From contig CAZAJG010000013.1 in assembly GCA_964485405.1 (NCBI GenBank), forward strand, positions 1 to 64,000: a stretch of DNA of 64,000 nt. Reading direction: 5' to 3'. This document shows positions 34,664 through 44,100 of this stretch, in pieces. The notes beneath the pieces were generated by a model, which ran no database searches, was not told the origin of the DNA, and saw only the letters and a list, made by a program, of their open reading frames with translations. A program made the translations under genes and the position numbers. Positions within the stretch are counted from its first letter, which is position 1. Each line of letters begins with the position of its first letter. This DNA is from CAKZNE01 sp964485405 (lineage in GTDB: Bacteria; Bacteroidota; Bacteroidia; Flavobacteriales; Schleiferiaceae).

Positions 34664-34875
34664 ACTCCTATCCCTATTTTGACGTACTACCAACAACTTC
34701 TTCGGTTCGTCATTCATCTGTTCAGCATTCGCTATTCAAAGCGCTTTTGTTTCCATCACTATTTTGTAACACGATGATTGAATAGAACGGTTTTAAGGCT
34801 CTTAAAAAGCGTACGGGAGTGTGTTGTAATGATAGACACGCACCACAAGTGCGCGCTATGTTTTTTGAAAATCAG
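34664..34875. repeat. Direct repeat B, right copy
   Basis: About 212 bp matching 18191-18399, same orientation, roughly 90% identical. The longest exact run is the 39 bp ending in CACCACAAGT. It marks the right edge of the RHS locus and lies about 30 bp from the terminator of the conserved backbone gene at 34971. No integrase or tRNA is adjacent. Confidence 0.9.
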
Positions 34876-34904
34876 CAAATCAGAGAGGTCTCACCATTTT
34901 TCCA

Positions 34905-34942
34905 ACAAAAAAAACCCCAAACCAAAAATGGTTCAGGGTTTT
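34905..34942 (-). terminator. Terminator of the DUF2795 gene
   Basis: On the minus strand AAAACCCTGAACCA pairs with TGGTTTGGGGTTTT (two G-U pairs) and runs into eight T residues. It lies about 30 bp past the stop. Confidence 0.85.
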
Positions 34943-34970
34943 GCATGCTTTACTATGGATAAATATTTAT

Positions 34971-35195
34971 CTAATACTCATCCTCATTCCAGAGGAAGTC
35001 TTCTTCTGAGGGATAATCCGGCCAGATCTCTTGGATCTTTTCATACGCTTCATCTTCATCCTCTTCAATCGCCTGAAGGTTCTCAACCACTTCTAGTGGC
35101 GCCCCAGTACGAATCGAGTAATCAATCAGTTCGTCCTTGGTGGCAGGCCACGGAGCATCGCTCAAATAACTAGCTAATTCCAGTGTCCAATACAT
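34971..35195 (-). CDS. DUF2795 domain protein
   Basis: A 74-residue protein that fits DUF2795 over nearly its whole length: MYWTLELASYLSDAPWPATK, then the helix DELIDYSIRTGAPLEVVENL, and an acidic tail ending in IWPDYPSEEDFLWNEDEY. Conserved across Bacteroidota as a single small gene; molecular role unknown. It has its own promoter and terminator. Confidence 0.9.
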   Translation of the reverse strand: MYWTLELASYLSDAPWPATKDELIDYSIRTGAPLEVVENLQAIEEDEDEAYEKIQEIWPDYPSEEDFLWNEDEY

Positions 35196-35220
35196 AATAA
35201 CCTACAATTTTTATTTTTTG

Positions 35221-35251
35221 CAAAAGTAATTTTTTCGACCTCCTGTGCAAG
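35221..35251 (-). promoter_or_regulatory. Bacteroidota-type promoter of the DUF2795 gene
   Basis: On the minus strand TACTTTTG (TAnnTTTG, 35221-35228) is preceded by TTG 19 bp upstream, close to the phylum's -33/-7 spacing. The start codon is about 25 bp downstream. Confidence 0.55.
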
Positions 35252-35274
35252 GAACTGTCCATTTTTTTTTATTA

Positions 35275-35823
35275 TCAATTTCTTGTCTTCCAAAGTGTTT
35301 CAACGCCAGCCTGTTTCACAGTGTACAAACGCGCCAGTGTAAATAAGTAATCGCTTAAACGGTTCAAATATTTTATAATGAGCGGATCTACCTCCTCTTC
35401 TTCTCCTAATTCTATCGCTATTCGCTCTGCCCTTCGGCATACGCATCTTGCTACATGGCAGTAGGAAGAGGTAAGGTCTCCACCGGGTATAATAAAGTTC
35501 ATCAAGTCCGGAAGCTCCTTTCCCATTTCGTCCATCGAATTTTCCAAATGCTCTACATCCTTCTCTTCTAAGATAGGGTTTTTCATTTTTGATTTGGACT
35601 TATCTGTAGCCAAATCAGCTCCCAAAGTAAAAAGATGATCCTGAATATGCTGCAACTCCGCATCCTTAAATTTATCTTTAGCAGAGTCGCGTATTACGCC
35701 AATAAAGCTATTCAGCTCATCTACGGTTCCGTAAGACTCTATTCGGATGTGCGACTTTTTGACTCGGGTTCCCCCTATTAGGGAAGTTTTTCCTTCATCG
35801 CCTTTTTTAGTATATATCTTCAT
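35275..35823 (-). CDS. ATP:cob(I)alamin adenosyltransferase, PduO/MMAB type
   Basis: A 182-residue protein of the PduO/MMAB family (usual size ~180-190). It has the N-terminal ATP-binding signature KIYTKKGDEGKTSLIGG and the GTVDELNSFIG helix. Near the C-terminus come the VARCVCRRAERIAI arginines and YLNRLSDYLFTLAR. It transfers the adenosyl group of ATP to cob(I)alamin to make coenzyme B12, for example for methylmalonyl-CoA mutase. No other B12 gene is nearby. Confidence 0.95.
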   Translation of the reverse strand: MKIYTKKGDEGKTSLIGGTRVKKSHIRIESYGTVDELNSFIGVIRDSAKDKFKDAELQHIQDHLFTLGADLATDKSKSKMKNPILEEKDVEHLENSMDEMGKELPDLMNFIIPGGDLTSSYCHVARCVCRRAERIAIELGEEEEVDPLIIKYLNRLSDYLFTLARLYTVKQAGVETLWKTRN

Positions 35824-36072
35824 GTTTTAGTCATTTCTCCAATGGTTACTCCTGCTTAAACAATATTAGTAAAAAAGAGTTCTCTTAGAATCGTAAAACT
35901 AGATTTCGAACTTTATTCTAGATGATTTAATTAACAACAGACAAGCGCAAACCGCTACTGTAGCGCGTTATACTTCTTAAAATTGGTTCATCAAAAATTT
36001 ATTGATACGGTTTTTGGAAAAGCATTTTGTGATGGTCGTAAATGATGTATATTAAAACGCAAATATCAACCT

Positions 36073-37893
36073 ATGGTAGAATTAGCAAGCATCCTCGTGC
36101 TCAGCGTAATAGCTCAATGGCTCGCTTGGAAAATTAAAGTTCCGGCTATACTTCCGCTTATCATTATTGGCTTGGCCGTTGGTCCACTCTCTACTTTTTT
36201 AACCAGTGATGGGCAAAAATTGCTGGATGGCGATGCTATTTTCTCTGGAGACTTTTTGTTCTCCTTTGTTTCTATTTCAGTAGGTATTATCCTTTTTGAA
36301 GGCGGCCTCACTCTTACTCTTTCTGAGGTTCGTTATCGTGCAGGCACTATTCGTAATCTATTGATTTTTGGTCCTATTATCACTTTAGTTGGTGGTGGAT
36401 TAGCCGCCCATTATTTAATGGGGCTAGACTATGGATTGGCTTTTCTTTTTGGTGGTTTAATCATCGTTTCTGGTCCTACCGTAGTGCTACCAATACTCCG
36501 AAATACGCGGCCCAACGAGCGAATAAACACCATATTAAAATGGGAAGGTATTTTAATTGATCCTTTAGGTGCTTTAGTTGCTGTATTGGTGTATGAATTT
36601 ATTCAAACTGGGGGGCATCATCATGGTTTCAATTTCGAAATTCTTCAAGAATTCTTTTTAACTGTAGCCACCGGTGTATTTGTTGGTGCAATAACAGCTT
36701 TCTTTTTAAGGTGGGTTCTTCAAAAAAACCGCATCCCCGAATATTTAAGAAATATCTTCACTTTAGGAGTAGTGATATTCGCTTTCACTTTTTCCGAAAT
36801 TATTCAGCCCGAAGCCGGTTTAATGGCTGCCACTTTTATGGGTATTATTTTGGCTAATATTAAAATCAACGACTTTAAAAAGATCATCTCTTTTAAAGAA
36901 GACATCACACTTATTCTCATCTCCGTTTTATTTATTTTACTTTCCAGCCGTATTGATATGGCTCAGATCAACAAATTGGGTTGGGAAAGTATCGCCTTGT
37001 TTGCTATCGTGATTTTTGTACTCAGACCTTTAGCAGTATGGCTAAGCACCATTGGCAAAGGTTTTAACTGGCGCGAGGTAATTTTCATGTCGTGGGTTGG
37101 TCCTAAAGGAATTGTTGCCGCTGCCGTTGCTTCTCTTTTTTCCATTCAATTGATGAACTCTGATGGCCCTCTTGCTCAACAAGCGGAGCTTATTCTTCCC
37201 TTAACCTTTTTGGTGATCGTTGGAACGGTGGTGCTGCAAGGTTCTACTGCTAAAGGCCTAGCCAAATTATTGAAAGTTACCCGTAAGGAGCCAAAGGGCT
37301 TTTTGATTGCTGGCGCAAATGAAGTTGCTCGTTTTATTGCAAAAATTGTTAAAGATCAAGGGCTCCCGGTTATGATGGTGGATGTTTCCGCATCCAATGC
37401 AAGGGAAGCGAAAGAACAGGGGTTTGACGTTTTTGAAGGCAATATTCTGAGTGAAAAGATTTTTGATGAAGTAGATTTAGCGAATATGGGTAGGCTTTTG
37501 GCTCTAACTCCTAACAATGAAATCAACAATTTGGCAGACAAGTGGTTTGAGGAAGATTTTGGAGACCATAACACCTATCGCTTAGCCAGTAAAAATGAGT
37601 TGGAGTTAAAAGATCTCAGACTAAACAAAACCGTACTTTTCCAAGGGAAGGTAGATTACCTGTCTTTGGCTCAAATCATGCGTCAACATGAATCTTCTAT
37701 TGTTACAGATTGCCCCAACGATGAAACCTTTGAGAAAATTAAAAGGCAATATTCCAATCGTATAATCCCACTTTTCATTTTAGATTCCACAAAGGATTTG
37801 CAAGTGTTTACCCGTGATGAACCTGCTTTTTCTAAAGGCGATAAGCTTATTTTTATCACGTACGATGCGGAACAAAAAAAGGAAGATTTATAG
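36073..37893 (+). CDS. Monovalent cation:proton antiporter with TrkA-N domain
   Basis: A 606-residue protein. About 12 membrane helices occupy residues 1-400, including the CPA-type motif VSGPTVVLPIL near 137 and GPKGIVAAAVASL near 344. A cytoplasmic TrkA-N/RCK-like domain follows from about 410 (FLIAGANEVARFIAKIV), which binds nucleotides and would gate transport. It exchanges Na+ or K+ for protons across the inner membrane. It is divergent from the adenosyltransferase gene; no clear promoter was picked. Confidence 0.9.
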   Translation: MVELASILVLSVIAQWLAWKIKVPAILPLIIIGLAVGPLSTFLTSDGQKLLDGDAIFSGDFLFSFVSISVGIILFEGGLTLTLSEVRYRAGTIRNLLIFGPIITLVGGGLAAHYLMGLDYGLAFLFGGLIIVSGPTVVLPILRNTRPNERINTILKWEGILIDPLGALVAVLVYEFIQTGGHHHGFNFEILQEFFLTVATGVFVGAITAFFLRWVLQKNRIPEYLRNIFTLGVVIFAFTFSEIIQPEAGLMAATFMGIILANIKINDFKKIISFKEDITLILISVLFILLSSRIDMAQINKLGWESIALFAIVIFVLRPLAVWLSTIGKGFNWREVIFMSWVGPKGIVAAAVASLFSIQLMNSDGPLAQQAELILPLTFLVIVGTVVLQGSTAKGLAKLLKVTRKEPKGFLIAGANEVARFIAKIVKDQGLPVMMVDVSASNAREAKEQGFDVFEGNILSEKIFDEVDLANMGRLLALTPNNEINNLADKWFEEDFGDHNTYRLASKNELELKDLRLNKTVLFQGKVDYLSLAQIMRQHESSIVTDCPNDETFEKIKRQYSNRIIPLFILDSTKDLQVFTRDEPAFSKGDKLIFITYDAEQKKEDL

Positions 37894-37937
37894 ATAAACT
37901 TTATAAAACCCTCTCCAAGTAGAAAGGTGCAAATCCT

Positions 37938-37945
37938 TACTTTTG
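37938..37945 (+). promoter_or_regulatory. Candidate -7 element for the RidA gene
   Basis: TACTTTTG fits TAnnTTTG, 16 bp before the ATG. No -33 element evident. Confidence 0.35.
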
Positions 37946-37961
37946 GTAAAAATCCTAAACA

Positions 37962-38381
37962 ATGAGTAACCCTAAAGCTCCCAAACCAGTTGGTCTTTAT
38001 CCATTAGCCCGTAAAGCCGGTGGACTTCTATTTTTAAGCGGTGTTGGCCCTAGAATTGCAGGTAGTGACCAACATGATTCTGGCGTTCCTGGATTAGAAC
38101 TAGACCATAATGGTAATTTTAAAGCTTTTGACTTTGAAGCCCAAGTACATTCGGTATTCGCCAATGTGAAAGCTATTTTAGAAGAACATGGCAGCCAATG
38201 GGATAAATTAGTAGATGTTCAAGTATTTCTGGTAGATATGAAGCGGGATTTTGCTACCTTTAATCGAGTTTATGCTGAGTATTTTAAGGATTTAGATCCT
38301 AAACCTACACGTACCACCATAGCCATAAACGCTTTACCCACACCTATCGCTATTGAACTAAAATGTGTGGCTGATTTATAA
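37962..38381 (+). CDS. RidA family protein, possible 2-aminomuconate deaminase
   Basis: A 139-residue RidA/YjgF/UK114 protein. It has the N-terminal LFLSGVGPR strand, a FANVKAILEEHGSQWDKLV helix, VQVFLVDM and the C-terminal PTRTTIAINALPTPIAIELK. Arg128-type and Glu-type active-site positions appear retained. The GVGPR form and length (about 140 rather than 128) resemble the 2-aminomuconate deaminase branch of tryptophan catabolism, but no other kynurenine-pathway gene is in the window. Otherwise a generic enamine/imine deaminase. Confidence 0.85.
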   Translation: MSNPKAPKPVGLYPLARKAGGLLFLSGVGPRIAGSDQHDSGVPGLELDHNGNFKAFDFEAQVHSVFANVKAILEEHGSQWDKLVDVQVFLVDMKRDFATFNRVYAEYFKDLDPKPTRTTIAINALPTPIAIELKCVADL

Positions 38382-38416
38382 AAGTCAGTCTTTTTTCCAT
38401 TTAACTCAATTACTCC

Positions 38417-39388
38417 ATGGCGACCTCCTTTACGAGAAGCGAAGAACTCAATCAACTATACGATCAGGTAATGGGCAGACAGGATGTTTTCCTATTTGGC
38501 CCAACTGGAATTGGCAAATCATACGTGCTAAATCTACTGGTTGATAAACTAAAAGGACGAAGAGTTTGTTTTTACCGATCCTTACGAGGTATTATTTCGG
38601 TAGAGCAGTACATCCATGAGTTTATCCGAGAACTGAAAAGTGTAGCTAGCAATCACTCCAATCTTGATTATCAACTGAGGCGGTTTTTGGATGAAAATCC
38701 CATTTATCGCTTTGAAACTCTTCCACAGATGGAGGATTGGTTTAAAAAACTTATTACTACACTGGAACAAGTAGGTTTGGATTTTTTATTCATTTTTGAG
38801 GATCTTCATGAATGGGAATTAGAAGAGGACGCTGTCCATTTAAGCACACATTTTAAGATTATATCTCAAGGTAGCAACTGTCAACTTTTGCTTAGCGCCA
38901 ACCGATTGTTCTATCAAAATAATCCAACCAAAAAACACAGTCCATTTGCTTTACAAGCAGTGCAGAAAAGTACGATTTGGGCGAATGAAATCTCTGAATG
39001 GCAAGAGTGGGCGTATACCTTTACGCAAGGGAATACTGCTTTTTTATTAGAACTTATTGAGTATTTAACCGAGGCTAGCTTTGATAAAAGCCAAGCGGCA
39101 CATCAATTGATGCAAGATTACCATCCAGTTTTAAGCAAGATAAGAAGCCGCTTTACCAAACTTCAATGGAATTTATTACGTTCCATTGCTTTTGAGGAAA
39201 TCGTAGAACAACCTCACTCTTTCGACTTTTTGGTGAAATACAAACTGGGAGCAGCAAGCAGTGTAGAAAGAGCTCTGAAGAATCTGTCAGACACCCAAAT
39301 GATCCTTAAAACCGAGAATGGATGGACGCTGAGTAGCGTTATCTATTTGCGGTGGCTGCAATGGCTGTACTCCAGAAATGCGGTATAG
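38417..39388 (+). CDS. P-loop ATPase
   Basis: A 323-residue protein with a Walker A motif GPTGIGKS near residue 29 and a Walker B-like strand FLFIFEDLHEWE near residue 122. A C-terminal winged-helix-like region follows (about 225-320). The overall plan is that of AAA/ORC-like ATPases fused to a helix-turn-helix, as in archaeal-type STAND ATPases. Partner and function unknown. Likely co-transcribed with the RidA gene 35 bp upstream. Confidence 0.8.
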   Translation: MATSFTRSEELNQLYDQVMGRQDVFLFGPTGIGKSYVLNLLVDKLKGRRVCFYRSLRGIISVEQYIHEFIRELKSVASNHSNLDYQLRRFLDENPIYRFETLPQMEDWFKKLITTLEQVGLDFLFIFEDLHEWELEEDAVHLSTHFKIISQGSNCQLLLSANRLFYQNNPTKKHSPFALQAVQKSTIWANEISEWQEWAYTFTQGNTAFLLELIEYLTEASFDKSQAAHQLMQDYHPVLSKIRSRFTKLQWNLLRSIAFEEIVEQPHSFDFLVKYKLGAASSVERALKNLSDTQMILKTENGWTLSSVIYLRWLQWLYSRNAV

Positions 39389-39390
39389 TT

Positions 39391-40467
39391 TTACTTCAAT
39401 TGTAACTCTTCAATTAGAGGCCTAGGAACATCATACCCTCCATTTTTTGCCAATTGTAAATGCGGAGCTGCTTCGGCTAAATCGCCCATGTAGTAATAGC
39501 ACAAACCAACAAGGAAGTTTGCATCGTTTTGATAGTTTTTATGATCTCCATAATACTCAATCGCTTTTAATCCGTTGTTCAACGCTGGTTCATATTGCTG
39601 CTTCATGAGGAACACTCTAGCACAACCATAATACCCTTCTGGATCTTTCTTGTTAATCGCCTTTAATATTTGGTATTCCTTCAACGCTTCATTGAGGTTT
39701 TCTTCCAACTCGTACACCACAGCTAAATTTTGATGCGCTGTATTCCCTTGTGGGTAGCGTTCAATGGATTTTAGATAATAGTATTTGGCACTCTTAAAGT
39801 CTTCTTGCATCCTATATGTCAACCCCAAATTATCATAAGCTTCTATAAAGCTCGTATCCTGATCGATAGCCTTTTTGTAATAATTGAGTGCACTTGTAAA
39901 ATCTCTTTCTTGAAAAGCATCGTAACCTTGATTGTACAATTGAGCAGCTAAAGAATCACTTGAAAAACCGTAACCAGATCCATTTCCAATCTGTCCATTT
40001 ATCAAACAATACTTTCTTAAAACTTGAAGCCTTGTTCCATACGTCTCATTTAAAGTAGTTGGAGGTTTATTGTAGGGGCTTTCGTAGCCGTAGTCTTCCA
40101 GAAAATTGAGGTAATAGCAAAACTGATTGTTGTGAATTTTATTTACCCGTATCGTATCCAGAGCACCTAATATCCTCTTAAACCAAATCCCTCTAACCAC
40201 CTTGCTCGTGACCGTTACTGAGGCATTTTTATCGTTGCCAAAAGATTCTTTATACAGCTCAATTTTTGTCCGAATAAAAAAATCTATCACCTCCGCTTCG
40301 CTCGGGTACTTTTCCAAAAACTTATCTGCTTTTTTAGAGGCTTTATAGATTTTACCCTCTTCTAAATAAGCTTCATATTTATTCAGCTTCTTTACGTCTC
40401 TAGCTTTGATCTGCGCTATAGCCGTATGAGATAAGCAAAGGCATAATAAAAAAAGTATTCCTCTCAT
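39391..40467 (-). CDS. Secreted TPR protein
   Basis: A 358-residue protein with a signal peptide (residues 1-18, ending in TAIAQ). TPR units lie in the second half (about 185-345: ALNYYKKAIDQDTSF, SAKYYYLKSIERYPQ, EALKEYQILKAI, ALNNGLKAIEYYGD, AAPHLQLAKNGGY). Probably a periplasmic protein-interaction module. Convergent with the ATPase gene, 2 bp apart. Confidence 0.85.
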   Translation of the reverse strand: MRGILFLLCLCLSHTAIAQIKARDVKKLNKYEAYLEEGKIYKASKKADKFLEKYPSEAEVIDFFIRTKIELYKESFGNDKNASVTVTSKVVRGIWFKRILGALDTIRVNKIHNNQFCYYLNFLEDYGYESPYNKPPTTLNETYGTRLQVLRKYCLINGQIGNGSGYGFSSDSLAAQLYNQGYDAFQERDFTSALNYYKKAIDQDTSFIEAYDNLGLTYRMQEDFKSAKYYYLKSIERYPQGNTAHQNLAVVYELEENLNEALKEYQILKAINKKDPEGYYGCARVFLMKQQYEPALNNGLKAIEYYGDHKNYQNDANFLVGLCYYYMGDLAEAAPHLQLAKNGGYDVPRPLIEELQLK

Positions 40468-40488
40468 TTGTTTTGGTCCTTTTCAGAT

Positions 40489-41154
40489 TTACATAAAAAC
40501 ACTCACTTCATCTAAGTTTTTACGCTCTAAGTCTGGTACCTGAGCACCTGGTGAAGGATATCCTACTGGAAGCAATAAAAACGGTTTTTCATTTTCCGGG
40601 CGTTCTAAAATATTTGCTAAAAAATTCATTGGACTCGGAGTATGGGTAAGCGTAATTAAACCCGCGTTATGGATAGCTGATATTAAAAAACCACAAGCTA
40701 TACCTATAGATTCTTGTACATAATAGTTTTTACTCTTTCCGCTTCTTTCTTGATTGTATGCCTTTTTAAAAGCTACAATCAACCAGGGCGCTGTTTCTAA
40801 AAAAGGCTTTTCCCAATCGGTACCAATAGGTGCTAAATCATCCAACCAGTCTTGAGGAGCTCTGCTTTGATAAAACTCTTTTTCTTCCTTTTCTGCAGCT
40901 TCTCTAATTTGCTTTTTAATGGCTGGGTTTGATACCGCTACAAAAGTCCAAGGTTGTTTATGAGCTCCACTAGGTGCGGTTGAGGCCGTTTTAATAATAT
41001 TCTGAATAATTTCTTTCGACACCGCTTCATCCGTAAAGTCTCTAACGGATCTTCTGAGGTCCATAAAATTATAAAAAGCATCACTCTTTTCAATCATTTC
41101 ATCAGCCGCAATATGCGGTCGCGTATAGGAAATAAACTTATATTCGGTCTCCAT
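40489..41154 (-). CDS. Iodotyrosine deiodinase-like nitroreductase
   Basis: A 221-residue flavoprotein of the nitroreductase superfamily. The FMN-binding RRSVRDF is at 34-40, PSGAHKQPW at 61-69 and a flavin-contacting region PMNFL near 179. A lid has Glu91, Tyr95 and Lys116 with GTDWEKPFLETAPW. In human IYD the substrate-binding Glu157, Tyr161 and Lys182 have exactly the same spacing (+4, +25). It is therefore likely to dehalogenate halotyrosines by reductive deiodination rather than reduce nitro groups. It is in the same direction as the TPR gene 21 bp downstream and divergent from the VPS10-like gene. Confidence 0.85.
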   Translation of the reverse strand: METEYKFISYTRPHIAADEMIEKSDAFYNFMDLRRSVRDFTDEAVSKEIIQNIIKTASTAPSGAHKQPWTFVAVSNPAIKKQIREAAEKEEKEFYQSRAPQDWLDDLAPIGTDWEKPFLETAPWLIVAFKKAYNQERSGKSKNYYVQESIGIACGFLISAIHNAGLITLTHTPSPMNFLANILERPENEKPFLLLPVGYPSPGAQVPDLERKNLDEVSVFM

Positions 41155-41179
41155 TTTTACAGGATTAAGATTCTATTTT

Positions 41180-44100
41180 ATGCTCATATTTTTACCCAAG
41201 AATGGTATAATCAAGGTTTTAGCATTTCTTTTTTTCGCACTTCTCTCTTCATCCACTATCGCTCAAGATAGTATTCCTGAAAGACTTTTGGAAGACTATC
41301 GTTTCCGAAATATCGGACCAGCCGGGATGAGTGGTCGAATAACATCCATTCAAGTAGATCAAAAAAACAAGGCTATCATTTATGTTGGCTCTGCCTCAGG
41401 TGGACTTTGGAAAAGTAAAAACGCAGGTCAAAGCTGGACAAATATTTTTAAAAATGAAAAAGTGAGTAGTGTTGGCAGTATTGCCCTTCACCCTCACAAT
41501 CCTGATGTTATTTGGGTAGGCACAGGTGAAGGCAATCCCAGAAATTCGCTTACCAGTGGTTATGGTCTTTACAAAACTTCGGATGGTGGAAAGAGCTGGA
41601 AGGCAGTGGGTTTAGAAGGCACACGAAATATTCATAGAATTATAGTACACCCTCATCAACCCAACACCTTATTTGTTGCTGCTATTGGCACTCCTTGGGG
41701 AGATTCGCCAAACCGAGGAGTATACAAGAGCGTAGATGGTGGGGAAAATTGGGCCAAAATCTTATATGTGGATGAAAGAACCGGAGCCGCAGAATTGGTT
41801 ATGGATCCCAACAACCCAGATAAGCTTATTGTAAATATGTGGGAACACAGAAGAGAGCCTTGGGTTTTTAAATCTGGTGGAAAAAGTAGTGGCTTGTATG
41901 TGAGTTTTGATGGCGGAGAAAGCTGGAAAAAACGAACAGAAAAACACGGATTACCCAAAGGCGATTTAGGACGATTGGGACTTGCCATTGCTGCCTCAAA
42001 CAGCGATAAAGTTTATGCGCTTGTGGAACATAAAGGAGATAATGCCCTTTACGTATCAAACGATGGAGGATTTAAATGGACAAAGGTGAGCGAAAGCGAC
42101 CAGATAGGAAATCGCCCATTCTACTACGCTGAGATTTATGTAGACCCAAAAAATGAAAACCGAATTTTTAGCTTATGGTCTACCCTTACCCGCAGCGATG
42201 ATGGTGGAAAAACTTGGAAAACCATTGCCCCGTACAGCACCATCCACCCAGACCATCATGCGCTTTACATTGACCCCAATCATCCCAACTACGTGATCAA
42301 CGGAAACGATGGAGGGCTCAACATTTCTCATGATGGTGGAAATACATGGCGCTTTATTGAAAACTTACCCATCGCACAGTTCTATCATATCAACTACGAT
42401 ATGCAGCAGCCTTATAATGTGTATGGAGGTATGCAGGATAATGGCTCTTGGAAAGGGCCGGCTTATGTATGGAGCCATGGAGGTATAAGAAACAGCTATT
42501 GGCAAGAGCTTTATTTTGGAGATGGTTTTGATGTAGTGCCCGATCCTTCTGATCCTCGATTTGCTTACGCCATGAGCCAAGAAGGACATGTTGGGCGGGT
42601 AGATATGAAAACCGGATACTCAAAGCTTATCCGACCAGTACACCCAGACGGAAAAACACTTCGCTTCAATTGGAATGCAGCTATTGCCCAAAATCCATTT
42701 GATAAAAACAGTATCTATTTTGGGGCGCAATATGTATTTAAAAGCAACAATAAAGGCGATAGCTGGAAGCTTATCTCTCCAGATCTTACAACCAACGATA
42801 GCAGCAAACAAAAGGCATCAGAAAGTGGGGGTTTGACTTTTGACGTTACAGGAGCGGAAAACTACACCACCATTTTATGTATTGAACCCAGTTCGCTTGA
42901 TGAAAAAGTGATTTGGGTGAGTACCGATGATGGAAGATTGCACCTTACCCGCGATGGAGGAGAAAGTTGGACCGACTTATCCAAAAAACTAAAAGGAGCT
43001 CCATCCGGTTGTTGGATTCCTCAAGTGGTTCATTCTACTCATCAAAAAGGAGCAGCATTTGTGGTGCTTAACGACTACCGGAGAAACAACTGGAAATCGT
43101 ATCTGTATTATACTTCAGATTATGGAAAAACCTTTAAACGTTTGGTAGATCCTGCCAAAGTTTGGGGGTATTGTTTAAGTGTGGTTCAAGATCCAAAGGA
43201 AGAGAACCTTTTATTTTTGGGCACAAACAATGGTTTGTATTTCAGCTGGGATTTTGGCCAACACTGGCAAAAATGGGGTAAAGACTTTCCCACTGTTCCG
43301 GTAAACGATCTTAAAATTCATCCTCGAGAAGGAGATGTTATAGCCGGTACTTTTGGGCAATCCTGTTTAATTTTAGATGATTTACAACCCTTAAGGGAAA
43401 TGATTGATCATTTGCCAACTCACCTACAAAAAAAGGGGATTACTCTGTTTACGCCTCCCACTGCTTACAATGTTCATTTTAAAAGAGCAGATGGTACTCG
43501 ATTTGCGGGTCATGCTGTTTTTCAAGGAGAAAATAGATCCTACGGAGCGCAGATATCTTTTTGGAATGGTTTTAGCAAATCAGACTCCATCAAAGCTAAA
43601 AAGGTGCGGGTAAGAATTAAAGACGAAAACGGAAAAGAGATCCGGAAGTTTTACAAAGATTATAAAGAGGGCTTCAATCGCTTTTATTGGGGCCTTGACG
43701 CAAAAAGAGTAAAATTCCCGAATCGAAATCAACCTATATACGATACTACAGAGGCTGGAGGGCTAAAAGTAATTCCTGGGCAATACAAAGTGATTTTAGA
43801 ATTAGGAGAGCACACCGATTCTACTTTAGTTCAGGTTCAATCCGACCCGCGGATAGAGGTTTCTTACGAAATTCAAAAAGCTAATTTTTCAGCAAAATCT
43901 GAACTTTATAATAAACTTCAAGGTTTACAAAAGGCTGCTAATGCACTGAAAGAGAGTAAAAAATCAATCGCCATCATTAAAAAGTTGGTGAAAGATCAGG
44001 AAAAGGACAGTGTAACTATAGCGCTACACGATAGTATAAAAGGCATTAATAAAAAGATTAAAATACTGGAAGAGCGCTTGTATGGTAAAAAGGTGGAAGG

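Noticed and set aside
34778..35173. 131-codon plus-strand frame
   Set aside because: It runs antisense to the well-supported DUF2795 gene and through repeat B and a terminator.
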